DNA of 64,000 nucleotides from Thermococcus pacificus (GTDB lineage Archaea > Methanobacteriota_B > Thermococci > Thermococcales > Thermococcaceae): NCBI RefSeq assembly GCF_002214485.1, contig NZ_CP015102.1:1426001-1490000 (forward strand). Direction: 5' to 3'. The first letter of the stretch is position 1. Each line of letters opens with the position of its first letter. This document shows, one piece after another, positions 35,258 through 43,594 of this stretch. The notes below the pieces were generated by a model that saw only the letters and a list, made by a program, of their open reading frames with translations, did not search any database and was not told the DNA's origin. Made by a program: the position numbers and the translations under genes.

Positions 35258-35272
35258 CAAAAGATTTTAAAG
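35258..35272 (+). promoter_or_regulatory. Promoter of the hsdM-hsdS-mcrB-mcrC operon
   Basis: CAAAAGATTTTAAAG lies 57-71 bases before the hsdM ATG and is the best TATA-like element in the 117-base gap. GGAGGGATGA (35315-35324) then serves as ribosome binding site. Confidence 0.4.
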
Positions 35273-35328
35273 TACCAAATGGAAGATATGACTCTAGAGT
35301 TGGTAGTTATAGTTAGGAGGGATGAACT

Positions 35329-37569
35329 ATGAGCGCACACTCTAATAATGCCCAGTCCAGTTTGATTATCGAGATTCAAAAAGTGCATGACTTTTTATAT
35401 AAAGAGCTAAACGATACAAAGATTTTACTACCCTTAATGCTCACCGTTCTTGACAAATACAAAGAAAAAAAGAGTAATGAGAGCGAAGATCCGATAGTAG
35501 AGTTGAAAAAAGATCTAGAAAAATTAGATAGAAGAATGATGGAGCAGACATTGCAAAAAATCAAAAGAGAACACAGTAATATCAATCCTCTTCTAGAGAG
35601 ACTAATAAATGAGTCCCTGAACGCGATAAGCCCTGAAAGGCTTCCTGAGGCCAAGATAGAGAGAGTAAAACAAAGACTTCTTAGAGCTGATAAGTTCTTT
35701 GAAGGCCTTGAACGTGAGGAAGACTTCATTGGACTCCTCTTTGAGACTCTTGCAGCTCATAGTGGGGTATTCGATAAAAAAGAAGGAAGATTCTTCACTC
35801 CAAAGAACATAATCCTGACGGTTGTTGAGATGATAGGATCTATCTTCGAGGCAAAAGATGTGGACGTAACTAAAGTCTCAGTTTGTGATCCCTGCTGTGG
35901 TTCAGGTAGATATCTGGTGCACTGGGCAAATAGAATCAAAAGAGAATACGAAATCTCCGACATGGAGCTTAAGAAAGTATATTCCGACAACCTATTCGGA
36001 ATAGATATAAGTCCCGAAGTCGCAAGCTGGGCAACTTGGAACATGATTTTCCATGGAGACGGGGCAACCAACATAGAAAACGCAGACTCATTAAATTGGT
36101 ATGGATTTCTGGTTCATTGGAATCTGATTCAGAAGCTTCTGGAAGAACTTCCTAGTGAGCTTCAGAAGATCAAAAGAATACGTCAAAGGGATGTTGGAGA
36201 GGCTATTAATGAACTGAAAGAAATGGCACAAATAGTTGATGACCTTAAAGAGAAAAACGAGATTGATTTGGAATCCGAAGAAGTCAAGACTCTCTTTAGG
36301 TTGCTTGATAAATTGATATCCCTCCATCACAAATATAACATAAAATGGCCAACTTTGGAAGAACTCAGCAAGAGGAGAGATTTCAAAAGCATCTCTGAGA
36401 TTGTAAAGTTGAAATGGGTGAAGGAGCATCCGCACATCAAGAATGGATTTGACTTAATAATAACGAACCCTCCTTTTGGAAGGGGTAGTCAAGACTTGAT
36501 GGTAACTGATCCATACATTCTTTGTCAATATAAACTAGCAACGGAACTCTGGCTTGGGGATATTAGCAAGGAACTCGCCGAAAAATTGATAGAAAAGCAG
36601 TTTGAAATGGACGTAGTAGATTTCTACAGGAAAAGTCTAAAAGAGCTGAAAATCAGAGAGACAAGAGAAGAATATGAGATCAAATTTAATGATCTACCAA
36701 GCAAACTATTAAAGAGACTCGCCCAAAAACATGGAATTCCAACAAAAGGAAAATCCAAGAAGGAAATAGTTGACGCTCTTAAAGACAAACTTAACCGCGA
36801 AATTTTAATTGACGGGGAGTTATCCCTAAGCATAGACTCTTTGCCCGACTCATTCATCAAAAAACTTGCGTCTAGGATCTTGTATGACAAAGTAGGAGGG
36901 AAATCCAAGGTCGGAGAATTCCTCTATTCCAAGATCCAAGAAAAACTGGGGAGGGAGTGGATTACTGTCGAAGACGTATATGACTACTCCACGAAACTTA
37001 CCATAAAGGACAGTGCCACAGGAGATGAACACACCATCTACTATAACGAGGATGGAGAACCCATTCTTTTCAAAGAGGCACTACCTAAACAGGTTGTTTT
37101 CCTAGAGGAGTTCTTAAGGTTCGTTAAAGAGGGTGGATATGTATTCACAGTTGTTGATACAGGGGTTCTATCCAACAGCGAAGATGAGTATGTAAGAAGA
37201 TTCCTGTATAGGAATTCACGGATACATGCAATCGTTGAGTTCCCCCACAATGCATTCAAAGCTGCAGGGACTGGAGTTAAAACCGCAGTAATCCTTTATC
37301 AGAAACTAAGAAATCCACCGGAAGACTATGAAATTTTTGGCGCTTTACCCCAGCACCTTGGTTATGTTCTCAACAAACAGGACACTCCACCTGACCCTGA
37401 TCACAATGACCTAGGAAAGGTATTGTGTGACTGGAGGTTCTATCTGGGATTAGGACGGATGTGCGAGCCGTGCAAAGACCCGAATTCAAAAATCGAGGAA
37501 TGTTGCGACTGGTACAAGAAGGGATACTGCCCAGTGTGGAGAGAGAAAATTGAGAGAGCAGACCTGTAA
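35329..37569 (+). CDS. hsdM: Type I-like N6-adenine DNA methyltransferase (HsdM) with insertions
   Basis: A 746-aa SAM-dependent methylase. After a helical N-terminal region (about 1-150) come FFTPKNIILTVVEMI, motif I DPCCGSG (187-193) and the catalytic motif IV NPPF (380-383). The gap between motifs I and IV is about 190 residues and is filled by a charged helical insertion (about 245-370). After motif IV, LPSKLLKRLAQKHGIPTKGK...EIVDALKDKL resembles a SAP DNA-binding motif. The C-terminus has a six-Cys cluster (CEPCKDPNSKIEECCDWYKK...C) that could bind zinc. First gene of the defence operon; the A+T content is far above the surroundings. Confidence 0.9.
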   Translation: MSAHSNNAQSSLIIEIQKVHDFLYKELNDTKILLPLMLTVLDKYKEKKSNESEDPIVELKKDLEKLDRRMMEQTLQKIKREHSNINPLLERLINESLNAISPERLPEAKIERVKQRLLRADKFFEGLEREEDFIGLLFETLAAHSGVFDKKEGRFFTPKNIILTVVEMIGSIFEAKDVDVTKVSVCDPCCGSGRYLVHWANRIKREYEISDMELKKVYSDNLFGIDISPEVASWATWNMIFHGDGATNIENADSLNWYGFLVHWNLIQKLLEELPSELQKIKRIRQRDVGEAINELKEMAQIVDDLKEKNEIDLESEEVKTLFRLLDKLISLHHKYNIKWPTLEELSKRRDFKSISEIVKLKWVKEHPHIKNGFDLIITNPPFGRGSQDLMVTDPYILCQYKLATELWLGDISKELAEKLIEKQFEMDVVDFYRKSLKELKIRETREEYEIKFNDLPSKLLKRLAQKHGIPTKGKSKKEIVDALKDKLNREILIDGELSLSIDSLPDSFIKKLASRILYDKVGGKSKVGEFLYSKIQEKLGREWITVEDVYDYSTKLTIKDSATGDEHTIYYNEDGEPILFKEALPKQVVFLEEFLRFVKEGGYVFTVVDTGVLSNSEDEYVRRFLYRNSRIHAIVEFPHNAFKAAGTGVKTAVILYQKLRNPPEDYEIFGALPQHLGYVLNKQDTPPDPDHNDLGKVLCDWRFYLGLGRMCEPCKDPNSKIEECCDWYKKGYCPVWREKIERADL

Positions 37570-37581
37570 GGGGGAAGGGGT

Positions 37582-39003
37582 ATGAGGGCCATTTCAAATA
37601 TTTCAGTAGTCCTGAACCTCCAAGAACTCAAAAGAAACTATCGTGCTGACCCGTATTCGGCCCATCCGAAGAAGGTTAAAGGCATTGAGCACCTTAACCA
37701 AATAGCTAAGGAGTATGGATATGACATTGTACCATTAGTAGAACTTCTAAAATTGCCTCCTTCTTCTGGGAGAAGTGGATTGCCTCTATCACAGAATGGA
37801 GACGTTAAGATAGTAAAGCCAGCAAATTTGACGAGTTTATTTTTCGTAGACCTCACAAACTGTGAAACGACAACAGAAGAAGCATATAATGCATCTGAAA
37901 AAGGGCGTCTACAAAACGAAGATATACTTGTGCTATCTGCTGCCCATGCTGAAGGATACATTGGGACGAACACCTCAATAGTACGCCTTGATAAAAATGA
38001 GAGGGCGATTTGCATAGGAGAACTTATTAGATTAAGACCAGATACTTCCAAGATTAATCCTTACTACCTTACACTATACCTTAACAGCGCTATTGGAAAG
38101 TATCTCCTTAATTATTCAGTAAGAGGACAAACAGTTCATCTGTACCCTAAGGATATTGAAGACTTGCCCGTACTCTTGCCTCCAAGGGAGATCCAAGACT
38201 CCATAGGGAACAAACTAAAGGAAGCTATAGATAAAAAGATTGAAGCTGAAGAGAAAAGGAGAGAGATCCAAGAAATTTTTAAGCAGAACTTAGGAGATAT
38301 AGATTTTGAGAAATTAGGAGGTTATACATATAAGTTTTCTCAAGTTCTCGAATATGAGCGCTTGGATCCACATTTTTATTTTCCTGGATTCTTAAAAGTC
38401 TTGGACTTATTGAAAAACTCTGGTTTAAAAATAGAAAAAATGTCTAAATTAGTGGAATTTAGTAGAGAAACTATTAACCCCTCAGAGATTGATGAATTTA
38501 TCTACGTAGAAATTGCCGATGTGGATATTACCTATGGATTCATATCTAGCCATAGTGTAGTTAAAGGCTCTAATGCACCAAGCAGGGCAAGAAAAATAAT
38601 TAGGAAAGATGCGCTTCTAATCCCTTTAACAAGACCTTACAGGGGCGCAATAGCAGTTGTTGATTCTCGGTATGACGGTGCAATAGCAACCACTGGGTTC
38701 TCTGTTTCATATCCAAAACCAAATAGCCCAGTAGATAGCTACTATCTATGCGCATTCTTAAAATCTAAATATGGTCTAATTCAACTAACCCAAAGAATGA
38801 GCAATGCTAATTATCCAGCAGTCCTTGAGAAGGATATATCAGAAATCCTAGTTCCTATACTATCTGCTAATGACATGCGTACAATCTCGGATAAAATGAA
38901 AAACATAATAAACAATCTTCTGCTTTCTAAACAACTTCATTCTCAAGCTATGGAAGAACTCAACAGACTTCTTGGCTTAAAGAGTGTGGGGGATGAGTCA
39001 TGA
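37582..39003 (+). CDS. hsdS: Type I restriction-modification specificity subunit (HsdS)
   Basis: A 473-aa protein with the two-repeat HsdS plan. Target recognition domain 1 spans about 35-205 and ends in RGQTVHLYPKDIEDLPVLLP; a conserved helix follows (EAEEKRREIQEIFKQNL, about 218-236). Domain 2 spans about 245-430 and ends in SNANYPAVLEKDISEILVPI; a last helix (LLLSKQLHSQAMEELNRLLG) follows. The two domains would recognise the two halves of a split DNA site. It starts 12 bases after hsdM, with GGGGGAAGGGG as ribosome binding site, and overlaps mcrB by ATGA. Confidence 0.9.
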   Translation: MRAISNISVVLNLQELKRNYRADPYSAHPKKVKGIEHLNQIAKEYGYDIVPLVELLKLPPSSGRSGLPLSQNGDVKIVKPANLTSLFFVDLTNCETTTEEAYNASEKGRLQNEDILVLSAAHAEGYIGTNTSIVRLDKNERAICIGELIRLRPDTSKINPYYLTLYLNSAIGKYLLNYSVRGQTVHLYPKDIEDLPVLLPPREIQDSIGNKLKEAIDKKIEAEEKRREIQEIFKQNLGDIDFEKLGGYTYKFSQVLEYERLDPHFYFPGFLKVLDLLKNSGLKIEKMSKLVEFSRETINPSEIDEFIYVEIADVDITYGFISSHSVVKGSNAPSRARKIIRKDALLIPLTRPYRGAIAVVDSRYDGAIATTGFSVSYPKPNSPVDSYYLCAFLKSKYGLIQLTQRMSNANYPAVLEKDISEILVPILSANDMRTISDKMKNIINNLLLSKQLHSQAMEELNRLLGLKSVGDES

Positions 39004-40133
39004 AAGAGGATGGTATTTCTGGGCTTAGGGATATTCCACGTACTGAGAAAGGAGCTTTATCATTAGCCCAGACTACTGATGATCCAAGGGTTCTAGAAAG
39101 CCTGTACAATGACCACAAAGAAAATCCCCGGGTGGTTAAGGCTATTGTTAACAATCCGTACTGTCCATCCAATATAAAGAGGGACTATTTAGATTATGTG
39201 CTCAATGACTATCTGAGGGCATACAGAGATAGACTGCGCACTCTTATCACCGATTGGGATGACCTTCTAGATGCCATGAATATATGCCTAGAAGTCTGGA
39301 ATCCACCACGTGAAATCGCTCCTATCCCCGAGATAAACTTAGAAGATCCAAGGATGAGGGAAGTATTCGAGGCGATAGAAAACTACAAGCAGGTAATTTT
39401 ATACGGCCCCCCCGGAACAAGTAAAACATACTATGCAAAGGGACTGGCACTTGCGATAACCAATGATCCTAATAACGTTGAACTTGTTCAGTTTCATCCC
39501 TCATATTCCTATGAAGACTTCGTAGAAAGCATCTTTCCTGAGGTAGATGAGGAGACGAAGATTATAAAATTCAATATTAAGGACAAGGTCTTCAAAAAGT
39601 TATGTAAAAAGGCAGATGCTAATCCAGACAAAAAGTACGTCCTCATAATCGACGAGATAAACAGAGCGGATCTTTCAAAAGTTTTTGGAGAGATATTCTC
39701 CGCGCTTGAATATAGAAAGGAAGCCATTAGGTTGCTGTACTCTGGAGAAAAGTTAACTATCCCATCAAATCTTTACATCATTGGAACCATGAACACAATA
39801 GACAAGTCCACAGTTGATCTAGACTTTGCATTGATGAGGCGGTTTAAGTTCTTTGAGGTCAATCCAGATCCAAATGTTCTCAGGAAGATGCTTGTGAAAA
39901 ATGAGGTTGAAGAGGAGTTAATAGAGAAGATTATCAACGTTTTCAAGCAGATCCAGGAATATTACCCCCTTGGGCATGCGTACTTTAAAGATGTAAAATC
40001 CAAGCAGGATCTAAAGTTGCTCTGGAATCACCAGCTCTCATTTCTCTTGAAGGAATACTTCACAGATCTGCAAAAAGAGACGTATGAAACGATCAAGAGG
40101 ATTTACTGGGAGGGCCTTGAACTTGAGGATTGA
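39000..40133 (+). CDS. mcrB: McrB-like AAA+ NTPase with HEAT/LRV-like N-terminus
   Basis: A 377-aa motor of McrBC-type restriction. Walker A is GPPGTSKTYYAK (136 on), Walker B VLIIDEINRADLSKVFGEIF, and the McrB consensus loop is GTMNTIDKSTVDLDFALMRR. The first about 60 residues hold SLAQTTDDPRVLESLYNDHK and NPRVVKAIVNNPYCPSNI, resembling LRV/HEAT-type repeats in place of the usual DNA-recognition domains of McrB. Classical McrB uses GTP, and GTP use here is an inference. It overlaps hsdS by 4 bases and mcrC by up to 50, so the operon is strictly coupled. Confidence 0.9.
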   Translation: MKEDGISGLRDIPRTEKGALSLAQTTDDPRVLESLYNDHKENPRVVKAIVNNPYCPSNIKRDYLDYVLNDYLRAYRDRLRTLITDWDDLLDAMNICLEVWNPPREIAPIPEINLEDPRMREVFEAIENYKQVILYGPPGTSKTYYAKGLALAITNDPNNVELVQFHPSYSYEDFVESIFPEVDEETKIIKFNIKDKVFKKLCKKADANPDKKYVLIIDEINRADLSKVFGEIFSALEYRKEAIRLLYSGEKLTIPSNLYIIGTMNTIDKSTVDLDFALMRRFKFFEVNPDPNVLRKMLVKNEVEEELIEKIINVFKQIQEYYPLGHAYFKDVKSKQDLKLLWNHQLSFLLKEYFTDLQKETYETIKRIYWEGLELED

Positions 40134-41358
40134 CCTCAAGGAATGGCAGGATATAAGTGAGATACCTGAATTTAAAGACAATCCCTTCATACCAATTAGG
40201 AGCATACCCCCAGATGTAAAAAAATTCATTGATATAGTTGATATTTCCCCCCGCGGAGTTAAAATTAAGGCGAGAGATTACGTAGGTGTTTTTCCATTGA
40301 GTGATGACATTATACTAACGGTTAGTCCAAAAGCCCCAGTGGAAGATTTTCTTTATATGTTCTATAAAGCGCAGGGGATAAAGTTGGATATAAAGGATAT
40401 CAAGAAGATTGCCCAAGCGGGAAGAAAATATGGGATAGAACACCCTAATGTATTCCATTTCCTAATAACTGCATTATTGGCCGAGTTAGAACAACTGAAA
40501 AGGCTGGGATTTCTAAAAACTTCACAGCATGTCACCCAAGACAAAATAATAAAAGGAAAAGTGCTAACCAAAGAAACGATCAATGAATGGCTAAGGGGAA
40601 ACCAACAAAAAGTAGTGTGTGAGAAATTTGAGCTCTCGAAGGATAACATAGTTAATAGCTCCATAAAGTTCACGCTATGGAGCTTAATTAATATGTACTC
40701 CAACTTACTAGGAGATGAAATAAAAAATGAGCTTTTTAAGAAATACTTATGGTTCAAGGATGTTAGTTTGCCAAAAAATATGAGCTTTATAGAAGAAATC
40801 GAAAAGATACTAACTTTTCGGGCTCTCCCAAATAGCAGAAGCTACTATTATAGCATACTCAATTTATGCATGTTTTTTATAGCTAATTCAACTCTGGAGT
40901 TTAGATCTCCAAAGAGGTTTAAGGTTAGAGCCTTTGCAGTATACATGAACAAAGTCTTTGAAAATTATCTATATGCAGTTTTGAAAGAACAACTGGGATA
41001 CGAGTATCGTGTTAAGTTACACCCTACTCAGCAACTCTTTGATGATAATAATAAGTACAGCTTAGAACTGGATTACCTAATCTTAAAAGATGACAAGCCA
41101 GTTCTTGTTGTTGATGCAAAATATAAATCTAAACCGGTCACTGATGACTTTTATCAAATCTTGCTCTACGCTGAGAAATTTGGTATTAAGAATAGCCTGC
41201 TAATTTATCCTTCATGGGGAAAAAGAACTTCTACCGAAGTATTTAGATTTAAAGAGAGACAAGTTCACGTCATGTACTATGACCTTAGTGACATTAAAAA
41301 ATCTGAGAGCACCTTGAGGGAGTACATATACTGTCTCGTAAATCTAAAAGAGGAATAA
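40084..41358 (+). CDS. mcrC: McrC-like nuclease subunit
   Basis: A 424-aa partner of McrB. The N-terminal two thirds match McrC (VKIKARDYVGVFPLSDDIIL, ALLAELEQLKRLGF, RGNQQKVVCEKFELSKDNIV). The C-terminal PD-(D/E)XK nuclease site is LELDYLILKDDKPVLVVDAK, with Asp330, Asp344 and Lys346. In McrBC this subunit cuts DNA after McrB translocation. ATG 40084 opens the frame inside mcrB. TTG 40117 and TTG 40123, following GGGAGGG at 40108-40114, may be the real start. Last gene of the operon; strongly A+T-rich (for example 16 G/C in the 60 bases 40681-40740). Confidence 0.88.
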   Translation: MKRSRGFTGRALNLRIDLKEWQDISEIPEFKDNPFIPIRSIPPDVKKFIDIVDISPRGVKIKARDYVGVFPLSDDIILTVSPKAPVEDFLYMFYKAQGIKLDIKDIKKIAQAGRKYGIEHPNVFHFLITALLAELEQLKRLGFLKTSQHVTQDKIIKGKVLTKETINEWLRGNQQKVVCEKFELSKDNIVNSSIKFTLWSLINMYSNLLGDEIKNELFKKYLWFKDVSLPKNMSFIEEIEKILTFRALPNSRSYYYSILNLCMFFIANSTLEFRSPKRFKVRAFAVYMNKVFENYLYAVLKEQLGYEYRVKLHPTQQLFDDNNKYSLELDYLILKDDKPVLVVDAKYKSKPVTDDFYQILLYAEKFGIKNSLLIYPSWGKRTSTEVFRFKERQVHVMYYDLSDIKKSESTLREYIYCLVNLKEE

Positions 41359-41395
41359 AAACTCAGGCCCCAAAAGCCTCGCGTTTATGCCAGAA

Positions 41396-41503
41396 TTAAC
41401 CCCTCTCCCTGATGCCATTATAAACCGCCCTCAGAAACAGAAGTAGGCCAGCAGATGACGTGACCAGCGCCACCGGGACGTTCACCTCAATCCAGACGTT
41501 CAT
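41396..41503 (-). other. Possible relic of a membrane protein (35 codons) at the island edge
   Basis: From ATG 41503 (complement) to TAA 41396 the DNA encodes MNVWIEVNVPVALVTSSAGL followed by LLFLRAVYNGIRERG. This is one transmembrane helix with a basic cytosolic end, typical for the end of a membrane protein. No such protein begins here, and the frame upstream runs into the methyltransferase relic. It may be a gene cut off when the defence island was inserted. Weak evidence. Confidence 0.3.
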
Positions 41504-41541
41504 GAGGGGCAGGTACGTCAGTAGTCGTGGAGGTGAGCCTT

Positions 41542-42107
41542 CTAACGAGTGCCCTCCCCATGGTGATTCCTCTTGGGTTTTAATGCGATGACGATTGTAA
41601 CTGGAAGCCCGAAAATCCGCCCTTCCTCCTCGTGCACCACCACAAAGCCAGCACCCTTCACGACCTCAGGGAGATCAATCGGCCGGCAGTCTAGGTACTG
41701 GGGAAACCTCTCGTGAAGCCATTCGTAGAGTCTCACGGTCAGCCCTTCACCCTTTGACATACCCACCACGCCAAACCTTCCGCCAGGTTTTAGAACCCTT
41801 TTAACCTCGCCGAGCACTTTCGGAATCTCGGGCGTGTCAAAGAGCTCAAGGGTGAAGCTCATGAAGACGACATCAAATAGACCTTTCCCTCCTTCCCCAC
41901 AAGCTCGGCCATCCTCACCAGGGCATGGCCCGTTCCAAAGCCTATCTCTAGAACCGTTTCTCTGGTTTTGATGCTGAGGAGCTCCAGCGCCCTCTCCCGG
42001 TATTTCCCCTCGGGAAAAGCGAACAAATCGTAGAATCTGCTGATTCTGTCGTAGAGCTTCTTTGCCTCCTCCTGAGTCCGGCACACCCGGGATACTTTTG
42101 AACCCAT
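41542..42107 (-). pseudogene. SAM-dependent methyltransferase with internal deletion and frameshift
   Basis: From ATG 42107 (complement) one frame gives AKKLYDRISRFYDLFAFPEG and TVLEIGFGTGHALVRMAELV (SAM motif I), then EGKVYLMSSS and a stop at 41859-41861. A second frame picks up near 41890 with GLFDVVFMSFTLELFDTPEI, LKPGGRFGVVGMSKGEG and a normal C-terminus, ending at 41542. The region between motif I and motif IV (usually GIDISxxML... about 40 residues) is absent, so a deletion fused the halves out of frame. The intact ancestor would be a UbiE/COQ5-like class I methyltransferase of about 230 aa. Confidence 0.75.
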
Positions 42108-42195
42108 CCGGTCCGCCTGGTGGAGTTTTGTTCGAAGAGTTATTTATGGATTGCTACCAATACCACAAAATTAGTGGCTGTTCGAGCAAGAGAGG

Positions 42196-42212
42196 AAAAA
42201 GTTATAACGTCA
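42196..42212 (+). promoter_or_regulatory. TATA element of the MgtE-like gene
   Basis: GGAAAAAGTTATAACGT lies 65-81 bases before ATG 42277 and has a BRE-like A-rich lead plus TTATAA core. Confidence 0.4.
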
Positions 42213-42276
42213 ATGGACAAACCCCTGTGGAACAAAACGATTCCAGGGAGGTGCTCAGGGATGGGGGGTGACAGGG

Positions 42277-43461
42277 ATGAGCCTTGCAGTAGGCAGGAAC
42301 GGATCAGGAAGGCAGAGCTTCATCAGAGACGCCCTCCTGGTGTCGTTTCCAGCCCTGGTAGTCTGTGTATTCCTTGACTTCTTCTCGGGAGTATTCCTCG
42401 GAAAGTTCTTCACCCTGATAAGGACACGCTACCCGATAATTCTCGTCATTCTCCCGGGACTTATGGGAATGAGGGGTAACATCTTTGGGGCCCTCGCTTC
42501 GAGGTTCTCCACGATGCTCTACCTCGGTGAAATGGAGCCGAGCCTCAGGGATAGAAAAGTCATGAGAAACATTTTTCTCAGCATAGTCCTTTCTCTAATT
42601 CCGGTTATCTTCCTCTGGACGGTGGGCGCGATAAAGGTTGGAGACCCGGGAGTAGCTGTGGCGGTTCTCCTGATAGTTTTTATGTCCACGGTATATGCGA
42701 GTCTGATCCTCGGTTATTCCACCGCGCTGGTCTCGATAATTCCGTTTAAAAAAGGCCTTGACCCCGATTCCGTAGCGGCTCCGGTGATTACCTCTGTTGC
42801 GGACCTTATAACGGTCCCACTGCTCGTTGGGTTCATGCTTCTCTATCCCCATCGCTCCCAGTTTGCCCTTATGACGGCCGTTGCCGTTTTCCTGCTGCTC
42901 CTCTTGGGGTGGAGGGCCAAACTCACGAAGAGGGATATAGAAAACACGAGAGAGCTTCTTATGGTCGTGGGGGGGCTTGCACTCCTCTCCAGCATCTCGG
43001 GATCCCTACTCGAGTCCTACAGCGAGGTCATCGAGAAGACACTGATTTTCAGCGTGATGTATCCTATGGTCCTCGACACGACCGGGAACATAGGCTCGAT
43101 AATCGGAGCAAAAACTTCGACAAAGATACACCTTGGAGAGCTGGAAGGCCTTTTCAGCCGCTCAATCCTCCTGGAGATAGGAACCTACACTGCCCTGGCC
43201 TTCCCGCTGGCCCTCATTGGAAACCTCATAAGCATCGGCGTCGTTCGGTTTCTCTTTGGCAAGACCGTTGGAATAGTCCTGCCGTTCATTCTCCTCTACC
43301 CCTTCATCGTCTTCGTGGCAATGTGGGTTGCCTACTTCACCGCGATACTCGGAGACAGGCTCGGACTCGACCCGGACAATGTAACAGTGCCAACGATAAC
43401 GACGCTGGCAGATATATTATCGACGCTCTTCGTGGTTCTGGTGGCCCGTCTGATGGTTTGA
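42277..43461 (+). CDS. MgtE-like divalent cation transporter, membrane domains only
   Basis: A 394-aa membrane protein made of two homologous MgtE (SLC41-like) half-units. The first has LPGLMGMRGNIFGALASR and DPDSVAAPVITSVADLITVP. The second has YPMVLDTTGNIGSIIGAKTS and DPDNVTVPTITTLADILSTL. The paired Asp-rich P-x-x-T motifs line the Mg2+ path. The cytosolic N- and CBS domains of bacterial MgtE are missing, as in other archaeal members. ATG 42277 follows GGGGTGA at 42265-42271; GTG 42268 is a weaker start. Confidence 0.88.
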   Translation: MSLAVGRNGSGRQSFIRDALLVSFPALVVCVFLDFFSGVFLGKFFTLIRTRYPIILVILPGLMGMRGNIFGALASRFSTMLYLGEMEPSLRDRKVMRNIFLSIVLSLIPVIFLWTVGAIKVGDPGVAVAVLLIVFMSTVYASLILGYSTALVSIIPFKKGLDPDSVAAPVITSVADLITVPLLVGFMLLYPHRSQFALMTAVAVFLLLLLGWRAKLTKRDIENTRELLMVVGGLALLSSISGSLLESYSEVIEKTLIFSVMYPMVLDTTGNIGSIIGAKTSTKIHLGELEGLFSRSILLEIGTYTALAFPLALIGNLISIGVVRFLFGKTVGIVLPFILLYPFIVFVAMWVAYFTAILGDRLGLDPDNVTVPTITTLADILSTLFVVLVARLMV

Positions 43462-43473
43462 GTTGATGAAAAA

Positions 43474-43584
43474 ATGGTATCCCCTGTTATTTGCAACTAC
43501 TGCGGGAAAGAGATTACAGGCGAGCCGATAGTCTACAGGCCTGCACTGCGATTTAGTTTTGGGAACTTCCAATTCAATTTCTAA
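43474..43584 (+). pseudogene. Truncated TRASH-domain relic
   Basis: A 36-codon frame after the transporter gene reads MVSPVICNYCGKEITGEPIV, then YRPALRFSFGNF and stops. CNYCGKEITGEPIVYR nearly repeats the first half of the TRASH domain of CopR in this window (CDYCGKEIVGEPIVYK). The second cysteine pair (CCPTC in CopR) is missing, so metal binding as a TRASH domain is not possible. It looks like the surviving 5' half of a small metal-sensing or metal-chaperone gene. Confidence 0.55.
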
Positions 43585-43594
43585 ACCAGTGCCT

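Noticed and set aside
37582-39003. Interpretation of the island as a BREX or DISARM system
   Set aside because: No PglX/PglZ, BrxC, DrmA/DrmB or phospholipase-type genes are present; motifs fit only HsdM, HsdS, McrB and McrC.
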